The notes under the pieces: generated by a model | Database searches by the model: none | What the model was told of the DNA's origin: nothing | The model's input: only the letters and a program-made list of their open reading frames with translations | Program-made: the position numbers and the translations under genes | In this document: piece after piece, positions 19,799-34,700 of the stretch | Position numbering within the stretch: position 1 is the stretch's first letter | How the letters are laid out: every line of letters begins with the position of its first letter | Source: Alentia gelatinosa | Lineage: Eukaryota > Annelida > Polychaeta > Phyllodocida > Polynoidae | Direction: 5' to 3' | Length of the DNA stretch: 64,000 bases | Assembly (NCBI GenBank): GCA_950022655.1 | Contig: OX465587.1 | Location: forward strand, 28,647,716-28,711,715

Positions 19799-22700
19799 GT
19801 AGGTGGAGCATTTTATCTTAACGTTATACTGTTATGTCAAATTTGAACTATCGCGAGCAATGTTCTACTTCTAGTTGAAAACGGGCGCATTTTGATTACC
19901 ACGATGAAACGGGGTTTCATTTACCCACTTTTTTTTCTTTTTAAAATTTAATATATATTTTTTTATTCTAAAGTATGGTATGAGGCTGTGTATATACATA
20001 TTCGTTTCTATAAGGTAGAGTTCATATCACTGCAGTTTCCCTGTTCCTTGATTTGTTACAGTAAGACTGGTTTACATCAAGCAATGCTGTGTAAAAGTTA
20101 ACCTAGCTATGGGGTAACTTTGAACCAATTATTTTCTTACCTATTTAAACTCAAATTGGGGTTTCAAAGAAGTTGTTTTCCTTATACTACTCATTCTTTA
20201 CTCTTTTCGTCATCATAATAGCTCAATTAAATTAATTCACTTTCAGTACCATATTTCGGGGTATTTGCGGCTATCTTTTTTTTTACCCCCAATCATCTAG
20301 TTCATTTTTTTTTTTAGATCTGTGACATTCAAATCCTTATTCTTATCAGCATATTTTCATTTAAGTTTTTTTTTTTTTTTTGAATGCATGATGTATGTAC
20401 ATATATAATTCATGAAAATAACTTGTATCATTCACCATCCCCTACAAGTGAAGTGAAGCAGTATCGCTTATCTTATCTTTTTTATGTAACGCATGATCCA
20501 TATTTATTTCATTGATGTTGTTGAACATTAGACAAAATAAATTTTCTAGGGTATACAGAATCAACATCTTTTTTTCCTTGGGCCAAAGTTTCTCCTGCTG
20601 GTGAAGAATAGCAGTGTATCTTATCTTATCTTTTTTTTTCTTAGGAAGCATGAATCATGTTGTCAATGAATCAATAACCAAAATAAATGTAGTGGGGTAA
20701 ACAGAAGCAACGTTTTTCTTTCCTTGGGCCAGAGTAACCCCGTTTTACGGTATTTATCAAGTGGCAGTATTGCCAACAGGTTCATGGACGCCTTGAGCCC
20801 GGGACGATTTGAGCCCTGGACGCCTTGAGCCTTTCTGTGGACGCCTTGAGTCTACCCTGTGGACGCATTGAGCCTACCCTATTTTTGTTTCCTTGATCAT
20901 CTAGATGTAAAAAACTTTGAAAAGTGTACTTATACTGGTTTATAGTCATATATACTCAACCCTAACCCTTACCCAACCCTTTTCTAACCCTAACCTGCCA
21001 ATCAAAAAGGGTAGGCTCAAGGCGTACACAGTGTAGGCTTAAGGCGTCCACGTTTTCGCACTGACAGGAGGCTCAAACGGTAAAAGGCTCAAGGCGTCCA
21101 ATTCCCTTGCCAACATTAGCAATACAACTTCACAGGGGGGGGGGGGGGGGGGGTATAGATAATTACCCGAGGTACTTACCTTAACACTGAATGGGAATTG
21201 ATGTTCCTACGAGCCTAGGGCACTATACTGGTGCCCTAGGATAACAAGTCTCAGCTTCAAGATCGTCTTTTTTTCTTCTTTTCTGGAAGTTAACTATACT
21301 CCAGGTAGTGATAGATTTTGTTTTCTTTTGCAGTTTTTACGTTGCGCCAAAAATGGCGGAAGATCTTATATCTACTTACGACACATTCTCCCACGCTTTA
21401 GTGGGGTACTCATGGGGTGAGTATTCTTTCATTATTAGCATAAGGTTTATCAATTCGTTTTGTCGTAAAGTTGCATGTATGCTTACCACTAGCTCCTAAC
21501 TTTTTACACGACCAACACAAGAAAAAGGGTAAAAATGGGAACTGGACGCCTTGAGCCTTTTACCGTTTGAGCCTCCTGTCAGCGTTAAAGCGTGGACGCC
21601 TCGAGCCCACCCCGTGGACGCCTCGAGCCCACCCCGTGGACGCCCTGAGCCCACCCCATGGACGCCCTGAGCCCACCCTGTGGACGCATTGAGCCCACCC
21701 TGTGGACGCCTTGAGCCCACCCCGTGGACGCCTTGAGCCCATCATGTGGATGCCTTGAGCCCACCCCGTGGACGCCTTGAGCCCATCCCGTGGACGCCTT
21801 GAGCCCACCCCGTAGACGCCCGTGGATTCCCGGTTCAATATATTTTGCGATGGAGCAGACCTAACTTTTCTTCAATGGCGTCCCGATTTAAAAAAACAAT
21901 CTAACAGATAAACCCTCCAAAATAAATATCTCTTAGGATTTTATTCACAAAACCATTGACATCAGTAATTTTTCTTTTTATGTTCTATCTTTATTAACAA
22001 ATAAGTTTGAACAATTATGGCTTGCACATATAATAACTTAGATTATATGACACTACGTTTCGGCGTCTCGGTAGCCTTCATCAGGTGTATCAGTTACTTA
22101 TTTTTCTATATTTGTTTTTTTTAGTAGTAAAATTGTTTACATTGCCATGGTTACCTGGCTTTGAGTAAAGATTATCTCTGATATACTGTCTTCTGCTTCT
22201 GGTTCTCGGCATTGTCTTCTTGGATTTCCTGGTACATTTTGGGTATAATTTTGAACCTTTACTTTGGGTATAATTTTGAACCCTTAATTGTTAATAATAT
22301 ATTATTTCTATGTCTTAAAAACTAGGATTATATATTTATATCCATTGATATTTTTGAACAGTCTTAGTATTATATTGCGATAAAATAAACAAGAACAAAA
22401 TCAAGACGATTTAAGCCCGGTGCCGCAGTAAATACCCATCATAATGAAAGTATAACTCACATTTAATGTCTAAATATGCTCAATATGTAGAGGGGCAACA
22501 ACTGCCATAAGTTCAATGTACTGGCCGGTGTGCTATTCCAAAAGTTAGAGTTGCACAAGGCTTTCATTACGGACATTCATTCAATGGTTCAACAACATTA
22601 GGACAAGGTATTTTTATAGTACTCCACCTCCCGCTGACTGGCCCACGAATCAATGTCCAGTGGCCGGGCTGGAGTCTAGGGTAGACTTGCACAAGCCTCT

Positions 22701-25700
22701 GATTATGAACATTCATTAAATTATTCAATAAGAATGAAAAGATAAACTTCCCCCCGGCTGGTCCAGTGTATCGAGGAGAAAAGTAGAGTAGGTGGAGGGG
22801 CACACTTATCATAATTATTGTAGCATGGGTAGGAATGAATATATGTATTCAGTTTTGAAATGGCACATTGGTCAAGCGTACAAAATGGTGAATTTTGGTG
22901 AATTCTGCTTCAATAAATAAAGAAAATTGAGCACAGAGGCCAGTCTAAGTGTAGAGGAACGTTTAATCGACGAGTATATTCATTGAGTAAAGGGAAACGG
23001 TTGTGGTATATTGGCAACCAACCCCTGTCTGTGTTGAGCTACGACATAGGGTTGGTCGGGTTAAATCACAGACGGTATCTGCTGTGTGTATCTCAAACCA
23101 GATACTTTTGAAAGCAGATCTACCTACGTGGAAACAGTATTAGCCTAACAGATTGATAATGAAAACAAGCTTTATGTTCATTATATCTCTTTTTTATATA
23201 TCCACGAGATTAGATAATGTTAAATTGGATTAGAGAGTACAAAATTAATTATTCTCTAAGCCGTACAGTCCCTGTTACCCTAGGACACTCAGTAGTGTCC
23301 TAGACTCTCAAAAACATTAATTCCCCTTCATACTTCTACCAAGGTAAGTAATCGGATAATAACCTATCTGGGTGGAGAGTAACAGACACTTACAGCTACT
23401 GCTTCAAGGTGGCCATGGATATTAGCCCGACCAGAGCTAAGGTAGTGTAGCTCTATCGGCCAATGAACAGAGACTGAGGGACTGAGGCCAGTCTAGTGCG
23501 AGTCATCCAGACGGTTTTAATTCACTCCAGTCTAGTCTACCGCCTCTCCAACCAGAGACGCTGCCATGAGTCTAGTGGATCGCTTACGTAATCGTTCGAC
23601 TGATTTGAGCGCTCGCGGCGCGGAGATTGAGCTGGGTGTAGCGGTACGCTGGTTCCCGGGGTATAGTTAATTACCGCTAGTACCCAGTACACAGGCGGAG
23701 ACCAGCCAAGGTGTAGCGGAGAATCTGCTTGGAGAGTGAGCTGGGTGTAGCGGACGGAGAGTGGGTCTTTAAGTAGGTCGTGGTTATGTAATCACGTGAC
23801 TGCGGTGGTACTGAGAGTCACGTGTCACACCATGTGACCCTCACGTGGTGATCTGACGGATTTATATCTTAGCATGGCTTAACAACAGGAACTCATACTC
23901 AATAAGCTTCTGGGTATCGTAACTCATATTCAATAGGCGATAAACAGATGAATATTTCGAGGCCAAGATAAGAATCAGAAACATATTCGTGTGTGTTGGG
24001 TGTTTAGACCACAAACCATAAATGGCAAGGACACATGTGGTTGTGGATGAAGAAAATATATCTCATCTTTGGTCTGAGTCCCCGTTCACCAGTTTGTTTT
24101 GATCCTTTCGAAATAGTCACTCCGCTATCGTCTAGTTTATGAAAATACTACTGCACACTCCAAATCGATGGCGAACGGGGATACAAACCAAACACTGATC
24201 AAATTCTTTCTGCTTATGTAACAAGATCCATGTACGTACACAACTTGTACATGGGAGCCCACCTCTAGATATGTAGAGGCTCATGATCAGACAACCTCTA
24301 TACCGAGTTCAAACATACGGCCTGGGGTAGGAACAAAGGGAAACTATGTTCCGGTGGGAATAAGTCAAAGTTACTCGGTAAGGCTTGGAAAAAATTACTG
24401 ACCAAGGTGTAGCTCTTTGGGGAAGAATTCTTACCGAGTAACTTTGACTTAAATATTTGACTTATTTTCACAGGTACGTGGTTTACCTATTCCTATATAC
24501 CTTCAATTGTTGGATAATATTGATAAAAACCGAATGACTCTGAACGTCAACCTGGGCAGTAACTTCAACCTGGGCAGTAAACAAAAGTTACTCCACCCCC
24601 AGCAGCGTTCAGTAGTCATAGGTTGTTCGCTCATAGGTATATAGGAATATAGAAAGACATGGTTAGTGTGGCCGAATGGAATGATGTTCAGAGATATTTT
24701 GGTCAGAAATATTCACGGAAGTCGAACCTGTTAGATACCATAACTGTGGTACATACGGATTCTTACTCGCACTAGGGACTACAGTCTCCCTGTTGCCCTA
24801 GGGCACTCAGAAGAGTCCCTAGGCTCGCAAGAACCTTAATTCTCCTTCATACTTTTACCAAAGGTAAGTAATCGGATAATTACCTATTCAAATCTGTGGC
24901 ACGGGAAAATAGTCCCGTTGTGCTATAGTGCAAAGAAATGAATCCATCGCATCAGTGGGGCATATCCTGGATTTTCTTTGCGATTGAGCGCGATGAATCC
25001 ATCGCAATAGGGATCATAAACCCCGCCGAGGGTGCGTTTATGGGGCCATAGACTTGCTCAAGTCTTTTATTATGAACATTCATTATATGATTAAACACAA
25101 TCGAATAAAGTTCATTATAATGTGTATCCTTTTCTGACTGGCCCATGTATCAAGCGGTGTGTGGGGGTAGGGACGGCGGTGGCGGTCCGGTGGCGGTGGT
25201 GGTAGGATACAGGGACTGAGGCCAGTCTATTGGGGCCATAAAACATGTGCAATAATCGCATCGCATCAGTGGGGCCGGGCCTTAAGCCTCTGTCAGTATT
25301 TATATGATACGTAAATACTGGTAGGTGATGGCGCTGGGATGTAGGTCATACCTGGGTTGGTGTGTGGGTATGTTTCTGTCAGCTCATGAAATATGATCCA
25401 CCAACTAATATCAACGCTTTTTTATGATTTATTATATACCTGTGTCAGTATGTTACACAAATACCAACCTCTGCTAGGGTATTGGTATTAAATATATACC
25501 GGCACAGTATGGTGGTAAAAAAATGATGTACCACCCTACTTTGAATACAAATTCTGATTGGCTGAAAAAAATTGCACTGACCTACTTAGGAAGTGCTGGC
25601 AGTGACTTGCACAAGGATCACAGGAGTTAAAGGGAAAAAAAGAGTAAAAAATTAGCTTGGAGCATATTCTGTGCTTGACTTTCACTAAGATGTAAAGAGA

Positions 25701-28700
25701 TATACTAGCACACTTTGAATCCAGCTCGGACGTTGTCATATTTCCTTATGTAATTCACAATACTTATATTTGAAGGTATATGATAGAATAAAAATGTACC
25801 ACCTTACTGGTACATACTCACATACCTTGTTTCTTTTGATAAAATTATTCCACTCGCTCTGCGAGCTCGTGGAATATTTTTATCGAAAGAAATGCAGTAT
25901 GTGAGTATGTACCAGTAAGGTATATACATTTTATCTTAATATCGGGAACAAGAATGTCGCTGTCTTATACCCTCATACAGCAACAGACCAGTGCTTGCCG
26001 ATCACACCTCCCGGGTTTATGGCCTTGTACAGCGACCCGAGTGAGATTAAAGTGAGCCGCCGGGAGCCGAGCCGCGGGCCACTGGTGTGGATTCATTGTA
26101 AATAATTCGAAGTTTAATAACTTTGGATCCAAATAAGATATCGGGAAATGGTTTTCAGAGTCACCATCGCCTCCGTCTCCCCTACATATTGATATAAGGC
26201 ACTTGTAAATCGGACTGGTGGATATATATCATTGCTATCTAAGCGGCCTACTCAGAATCGGGAACAGTCGGTGAAGTGCGTACAGCGACACGATTAAGGT
26301 CGGACACAGTCGGTCATTAGCCCAAGGCAAGTAATGCCCGACCCGATTAAAATCGGGTCTGTAAAGTGCGTACAGCGACCCGATTCTTCCCGACCCGACG
26401 GATTCGTCGGGCAAAGGGGTGATCGGGCACAATGGTCGGGTCGCTGTATTATAGGCTTTAGAGGTAAAATTATTGATCACATACATGTATGTGATCAACA
26501 ATTTCACCGCATATTTTTGACGTACGACAGTAAGCCAGTTTCCGTATAAAACCATTCTTTATTTTGCATAGAAATATTAAATATGATGTTATACCTACAT
26601 ACTTTAAAAATTTCATGTTTATTGAGATGATATTTCCAATTTTATTCACAAAAAAAACCGAATATTTTGTAAATGATACCTCAGGGCATCACCCGGCGTG
26701 AATGGGTTAAGGGGTGATTCCACCAGGGCGTGCGATATTATCGTAAAACTGGATGAGATTTAATCTTGGCCACCGTACCGTATTCCGCGACTGGAGTTTG
26801 GCAAAGTGACTTCATGAGGGGAAGCAGAGTGAAGTCCGGAGCCAAAACTTCAGGAATGGAATGCGGTGGCCAAGATTAAAACAAATCAGGTTTTGATTTT
26901 ATCCTACCCTATCTCTTCGATTTTGGAATATTACGTGATAACAATGCTGTATGCCACTAGCGGCATATAAAACTCCGTATGCCAGTCAGCGTGGCATACG
27001 GAAACCTAATGTTAAGCCTATGGGATTTTATATTAGGGGTAGGATAAATGCAGAGTATTGCCAAATTGTTGACTCGCTAGGTCAGGATGAATTGTGTACG
27101 AATATCTGATTGAATAATGGCAGTGGAATAGACCCCTTTGAGCAATAAGGGGCTACACACATAGGGATAAGTGCACAAACAGATCTTACAAGATTTATCC
27201 CGATTCATCAAGATGCAGCAAGGTGCTACAAGACACAGCCCGACCTTGTGAGACAAAAGACATCGTGCTGGTGGAATCAGTCCTTAACAATCCAACCGCT
27301 GAACTTTAAATTGAGAGAATCTCAACAGGTAGCCTATTATAAATGGATTTAGCTCACACACCCAATCCGCCAATGCTAAGCAATACGTTGCTATGCCAGT
27401 GTTTGGCCAACACAGTATTCATGATAATTTTTATTAGATAGAGATTTTTAAAAAACCCACTGAGGATCTCTATCGTACAAATTAGAAATACGAGGTATAT
27501 ATGAAGCCAGTCTCACTCCAGGCCTAGTGGAAAAAGGTCACAGTTATTGTTATGCTGTGAACCGGTCTTGATGTCTGTTGACATACCTGTATCGAGATAG
27601 CAGGTGATAAACCAGAAGCATTTTATGTAAGCGCACAAAATGAACACAATGATCCGGGTCCAGAGACGCGACCCTTTATTCTCGCGATATCTCATCACAC
27701 ACGTGATGTCACAAGTGCGCACTGTTACGTGGATATAAACTCTCCTCCCAGATGGTTCGCGGCGCTAGCGCTTGTGCCACAGGAAGTAGAGTGCATGATC
27801 TCTGCTAGGAGAGTGGTGGATATTAAGATAAAATGTATATACCTTACTGGTACATACTCACATACTGCATTTCTTTCGATAAAAATATTCCACGAGCTCG
27901 CAGAGCGAGTGGAATAATTTTATCAAAAGAAACAAGGTATGTGAGTATGTACCAGTAAGGTGGTACATTTTTATTCTATCATATACCTTCAAATATAAGT
28001 ATTGTGAATTACATAAGGAAATATGACAACGTCCGAGCTGGATTCAAAGTGTGCTAGTATATCTCTTTACATCTTAGTGAAAGTCAAGCACAGAATATGC
28101 TCCAAGCTAATTTTTTACTCTTTTTTTCCCTTTAACTCCTGTGATCCTTGTGCAAGTCACTGCCAGCACTTCCTAAGTAGGTCAGTGCAATTTTTTTCAG
28201 CCAATCAGAATTTGTATTCAAAGTAGGGTGGTACATCATTTTTTTACCACCATACTGTGCCGGTATATATTTAATACCAATACCCTAGCAGAGGTTGGTA
28301 TTTGTGTAACATACTGACACAGGTATATAATAAATCATAAAAAAGCGTTGATATTAGTTGGTGGATCATATTTCATGAGCTGACAGAAACATACCCACAC
28401 ACCAACCCAGGTATGACCTACATCCCAGCGCCATCACCCAGCAGATATCCTGACCAGTAGCCAGGATATCTTTCAGGAGAGCTAAACAGCGCCATAAATC
28501 TACCAGTCCCTGTATCCCCAAAAGACGGGTAGCTATAGGATGCAGGGATTGGAGCCAGTCTATCTCACATTGTGCGCAGTGAACCCGACTTCCACCAACA
28601 ACATCAACACGTTTTACACGAGGTCACATCCACCACCGTAATAAATGATTTACCGGTCAGCGCCGCCTTGCGGTGCCTAATTTCGCTAGGTTTAAAGCAT

Positions 28701-31700
28701 ATACTTAAAGGTCATAAGACAGCGATATCTACTACTGATTCTAACCGATCCGATCGACGATAATAATCGGGAACGATAATGTCGCTGTCTTTTACCCTAA
28801 TATATTCTTCACGATCACACCTCCTCCCTCTTTATAACCTCGTAAAACGACCCAATTGATATCAAAGAGAGCGGCCGCGGGAGTCATACTGCCTTCCGCC
28901 TATGGCGTCAGGCAGTATGAAATCGACGACTGACCTCGAACAGGAACCGTTTCGTCTACAGTAAGGATGTTTCCTAATATTATTGGAGAACTATGTAATT
29001 ATACCTGTATGGAATGATTACCGACTTTTAGTTGGGTGTAAATACACACCGACGTAGGAGTATTCATAGTGAGTTTGTGAATAGGTATGTAATAATATAG
29101 AAAGACATGGTTTGTGTGGCCGAATGGACTGAGGTGAATATTTCTGACCAAAATATCGAGGAACAGATGGAATTCAGACACACTCACTATGTCTTTTTAT
29201 TATTATATACCGATAATCGATTTAAATGTCATTTTTGTACTTACATTATCAACCTATTTCAACCTCCGAATGTTAGTCTCTCTGCTTGTCAACAAGTCAC
29301 ATGGTACAGTGTGGCGTAAAAATATTTTACGCCACGGTGCGGCCGAACGGAATCTTTTCTGCTATCGCGTAAAAGTGAGACATTCGTGTACCGGTATATA
29401 ATAATATTATTTACTATATATATACCCATGCCGTATATCCTGTAAATACGCACCGTTTCGCCATATAACGTGAAAATACTGTATGGACCAATACGGACTA
29501 CCTACCCATACACATTTATTAATGTGTTGTTAAGCCAAATGAAATTGGGTTTAAAAAAATAAAATTCCGGTATATAGTGAATATATAACGTCCAACCATG
29601 CTTGTACAAGTCACAGAACTCTATGCTAATTTACCGTTTGTACGGAACTCTGCGTAAACGCCTCAGTCCATACAAACGGTAAATTAGCATCTCATTCTGT
29701 GACTTGTACAGCATGGTCAGGACGTTCTATATAAGTACCTGTGTCTATGAAATACTGCCAGCTGGTAGGGGTGCGGTAATAATAATGTTCATGCCCGCTG
29801 TGAGAGTGACTTAATGAGTCATCAAAAGGTATATAATAATCAGCAAACATCCTGAGTGTAGACGAAACGATTCTTGTTCTCGGTCAATCAGGCAGATAAT
29901 GATCTCTTTTTGAGTCAGGTTTATGCTCATATATACGCTGGCTAGGTTTGGGAGATGTTAAATATAGACTTTCCGCGTGCTGCAACAACTATTATTACAT
30001 ACCTATTGGTGAATGTCTCACTTTTACTGACCAGGAGTGCAGATTCCGTTCATCACTGAGAGATGAAAGAATTTTCATACATCCTTCCGTACCACGTGGC
30101 CACTGAAAAATGGCGTTTTTAATGATTTCCAGGTATATGATAATAAGGAGACATAGTGAGTGCACCTGAATCTCAGAAGGAAATGTATTCACCTCGTTCT
30201 TAGATCTCGTTAAATATCTTCAATCACAATACCAGGTTTCGTTCAGGTACACTAACCACGTCCCCACATATTCCTTCACAATGTACGGCATCGGTACTTA
30301 TATAGAACGTCCTGACCATGCTGTACAAGTCACAGAACGAGATGCTAACTTACGGTTTGTATGGACTGAGGCGTTTACGCCAAGTTCCGTACAAATGGTA
30401 AATTATCACCAAGTTCTGTGACTTGTACAAGCATGGTTGGACGTTATATATTTACTATATACCCGAAATATAAAAAAAATCAATTTCATTTTTCTTAACA
30501 ACCGAAATTTAAATAAATGTGTATGGCTAGGTAGTCCGTATTTTGGTGTACGGACCACTGGTCCGTACAGTATTTTTTACATCATATGCCAAAACGGTGT
30601 GTATTTATAGTATTTACTATATACCCATGCCATATTTACTGTAAATATGTACCGTTTTGACATAACGTAAAAATACTGTACGGACCACTGGTACGTACAC
30701 TAAAATACGGACGAACTTGACATACACGTTTATTAACATATCGGTTATTAAAAATTAAATAAATGATTTTTTTTTATTTCGGGTATATAGTAGATATATA
30801 ACGTCCAACCATGCTTGAATAAGTAACAGAACTCGATGATGATTTACGGTTTGTACGGAACTCGGCATTAATGCCTCGTTTCGTACAAACCATAAATTAC
30901 CATCTCGTTCTGTGATTTGTACAGCATGGTCAGGATGTTCTATATAAATACGGCATGGGTATATAGTAAATTCTAGACACAGTATGCCAGTTTCTGTTTA
31001 GTCCATCCAGCAAAGAGAGAGGTCTGGGTCTATTGAAGCTACACCTTATTTGTTTACAATGTTCATTGTAAACGGATGCGGAAATTTGAATTCGATGCTG
31101 GGGCTTTGTGTCACAATATATCGCAGGTACAGGTAGATGGGTTTCCTGCTATATTCATAGATATGTATACATGTACGTCATTGAGCGTTATGAAACGATC
31201 ATCAACACCCATATAGATATAGATCAGAATGGGTTGGTGGATGTTGGGAGGGAGGGAGGGACAGGGTAGGGCTGGTGAGTAGCCTTGGCGGCTGGCCTTG
31301 AATAGATACTTGTGATATCACATTTCTCTCCACCACACAGCTCTTCCAGCCTTTCTCGTGTTATGAAACACAAGTTTGAATATTTAGTAGAAACCAAACG
31401 AGAGTTAGCCTTTTCAATGTTGATGCCACGATGGGCAGGTTGTATATTACTACACAGGGCGTTAGCCGAGTGTAGTGAGTAGCAGACCTGACCCTTTTCC
31501 CTAACCCCAACTCGAGTTCGGGTTCGTATTTATCCTACCCCATCTCACCGATATACAGAGACAATTTTGTAATAATCCATGTTAGTAGCGGTTTGACACT
31601 CATCGGAGGATGGCCACGTTTATCAATGCTGCCGGATCTACTTTCGCTATCTCGTCCCTGATTGGTCCGGTTTTTTTTTATTCACCTTGGTGAATAAATA

Positions 31701-34700
31701 ACACTTTATTCAACGCTCAGTCAAATACACTGAGTCAATGTTAAACCTATGGCGTTTTTATCAGGGGTAGGATAAAGATATGAGACGAGGCTAAATCTGC
31801 TCCCAATCTTGATGCTACCTTGAATAACAGTTTGAAAAAAAAGAACAAAAAAAACAAGTTTGAATATAAAAGTGGCCGTTATCTCCGAGTAGTAATATCC
31901 GAGCGACAGCGAAAATATTATTATATACCTTTGTGCGAATGTCATACTTTTACTGACCAGACCGCATGCCACAAGAGGCTGACGCGTAGTAATTCACGAG
32001 CGACAGCAATTATTGCCAGAGTGATTTACAGAGCCGTCGTTTGTTGCATTTATAATCCATCTTTTCGCATAAATCAAACCCAGTCTATCTATAGGGACCA
32101 TTTCTTTGTACTATAGCACAAAGGTACCATTTTCCACGTATATCATTTGAGGCCGTATACCACAGCTTTGAATCTGTATACCACAGTTATAATATCTGGC
32201 AGGTTTTATTTAATGGACAGTGGTTTGCTGAGTCCCCATACATTTTCAATAGGGTCGTTGTATACGATGGATAATAAAGGGGGTCATACAGATATAGGAC
32301 TATAATAATATTGACTATTGGCTTATACATCTAATGGTGTGTCACAGTGTTACTCACACAGGAACCAGTCTGGGTGGTATATGTACTGGGGTTTGTGAGT
32401 TCACCGCTAGGGGTTTCCCCCGTGAGAACGGGTAGTGCTGGTCCCAAGCTGTATGTGTTCACTAAATAAACACTGGTCGGAGAACAAGCCATGACGAGGT
32501 CTCTGGGTTGTGTACAAAACTGTGGCCGAACCCCAAGCAAAGTGCCGGGTATATGGGACACATACCTTCAGCCACCTTTCTTCTTCATCGACGTACTGCT
32601 ATATCAAAGGCCAGTCCTTCTCATACCATGTCTATGTGGTGTGGTGTACAGCCACCTTTCTCCTTGATCCCCAGCAGTGGTAGATTTACTGCTATTTCAA
32701 AGGCCAGTCCTTCTCATACCATGTCTATGTGGTGTGGTATACAGCCACCTTTCTCCTTGATCCCCAGCAGTGGTAGAGTTACTGTTATATCAAAGGGTAA
32801 TCCTTCTCATACCATGTCTATGTGGTGTGGTATGCAGCCACCTTTCTCCTTCATTCCCAGCAGTGGTAGATTTACTGCTATTTCAAAGGCCAGTCCTTCT
32901 CATACCATGTCTGTGTGGTGTGGTATGCTGCCACCTTTCTCCTTCACCCCCAGCAGTGGTAGAGTTATTGTTATATCAAAGGCCAGTCCTTTTCATACCA
33001 TGTCTATGTGGTGTGGTATACAGCCACTTTTCTCCTTCACCCCCAGTAGTGGTCGATTTACTGCTATATCAAAGACCAGTCCTTCTCATACCATGTCTAT
33101 GTGGTGTTGGAACTAAAAGAACTCCCACCTCGGTAAATGAGTAGGGGTGAGATTTCTGCCCAATCTATCTTGTAGATACGACCACCACCCAACTAAAGTA
33201 AGTCTAAATGAAAATATTGGATGTTAAGCTACCTAAACAAAGAAACCCCTCCCTTTATATGTGTGCATGTGATTTTTCTATGTTGTCTACCTTCAGTTGG
33301 CCACCATCACACTGCCGCCTCCCCCCCCTGCCACCCCCACAAAAAAAAACAATGAAAAAAAACCCCACAAACAAACCCAAAGAACCCATTCCCACTTTCC
33401 CACTAATGTATCCATGAACAGTGATCAAATAATCACATCGCTTCACAGTCAGTGAGCTGTTTGTTTTGGGTAAATCTGTTAGGGTTTATGATCAATAGCA
33501 CAGGTGTGTTAGTCAGTGTCGAGTACAAACACACCTGCCTCAAGTAGGACGTAATACAGGTGTTGCCGTTCAGCGCCGCCTAACGGCCCACTGTCACTGC
33601 CGCTCAGACCAACATCGCGAGTCTGGCGGTATTCATATAGAAACACAGAGCAATCACACTTAAAGTGAGAAGGGTGAGTGTGATTGCAGGAGTGTTGTCT
33701 TTTGACAGATTAAATTGATGGAACAACTAGAGTATTGTTTTAACGAGTCATGGCTGTCTAAACTTCATAGTTGCTAGCTATATTGGTTTTAAATCGGGAA
33801 AAGATAAGCATATTGTATCCAGCCCTGCCCATGTTTAAATATGTATTCAGTCTCAGTGTTCCTGTGTTATCTAGGGTATATCTAAAGTATCATTGAGGTG
33901 ATATACATGTAAGACATATCAGATTGGAGCTGGAATACCATAGAATACGATGCAATCGTTGCACTTTCTCTGAAAATGATTTCTGCTGGTATTATAAATG
34001 TATTACGCTCATACTCCCAGTCATTCAATGCTAAAGAATACGTTGCCAAGTGAATGTTTGGCTTCAGCCGTGGCGTAACTAAACAGATGAGGTGCGACAC
34101 CGGCCAGTGTAAAGAGGCCTATTGTAAAAGGATACTCCCTGCTGGGCTAGAGTATTTTGTGTAGGTGTTTGTACGCGATAGATGTTTTCAGGTTTCCTGC
34201 AAGCACTGAAAGCTATAAAGCCCCATACACATCTACCAGTTCAGGATTGAACGATCAGTTCCCAACTCGTATAGGTGTCGATGAATCTAGGGGAGTTACG
34301 TAATACCTCGGCCTGTGGCGGCCACCCAATCAAGTGGCATTTACCAACGTTCCGTTGTCAGCGGCTAGATTTATGTTGATACACTTTTGGTCACCGATTT
34401 AGAAACATAGAAACCACAACTTGTCGGCAACAAAATAACATCTGAAGAAGGTGGTTCACTAATCGTTACCTGGCCCTTGCCTAACTGGCTGATTCCACCA
34501 ACAGGCTGGAATTGTCGTGATATGTCTTGGCATATCTTGTTATTGAGCGAGGGAAAACGCGCTCATATACGTCCTCTAGATAGAGGTTAGAATGCTCACA
34601 CAGGGTTTCAGCTTGCTGTAAAGAATTTAACGCTTTACTATCAATGTCCCAATTATAAAGGCCTGTTTAAATGAGCAGGGGCCCAGTATCCCAGTATCCC

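Noticed and set aside
20955..20997. True telomere or chromosome end
   Set aside because: There are only a few irregular CCCTAACC-like repeats within a foldback, with unique sequence on both sides.
25536..25739. 67-codon ORF, identical in both inverted-repeat arms (also 28023-28226)
   Set aside because: Identity is explained by the DNA-level identity of the arms. The ORF has no family feature and an ordinary composition.
32508..33116. 202-codon plus ORF with repeated SHTMSMWCG
   Set aside because: It is the six-fold 93-bp block of a SINE, and the period keeps the frame open.
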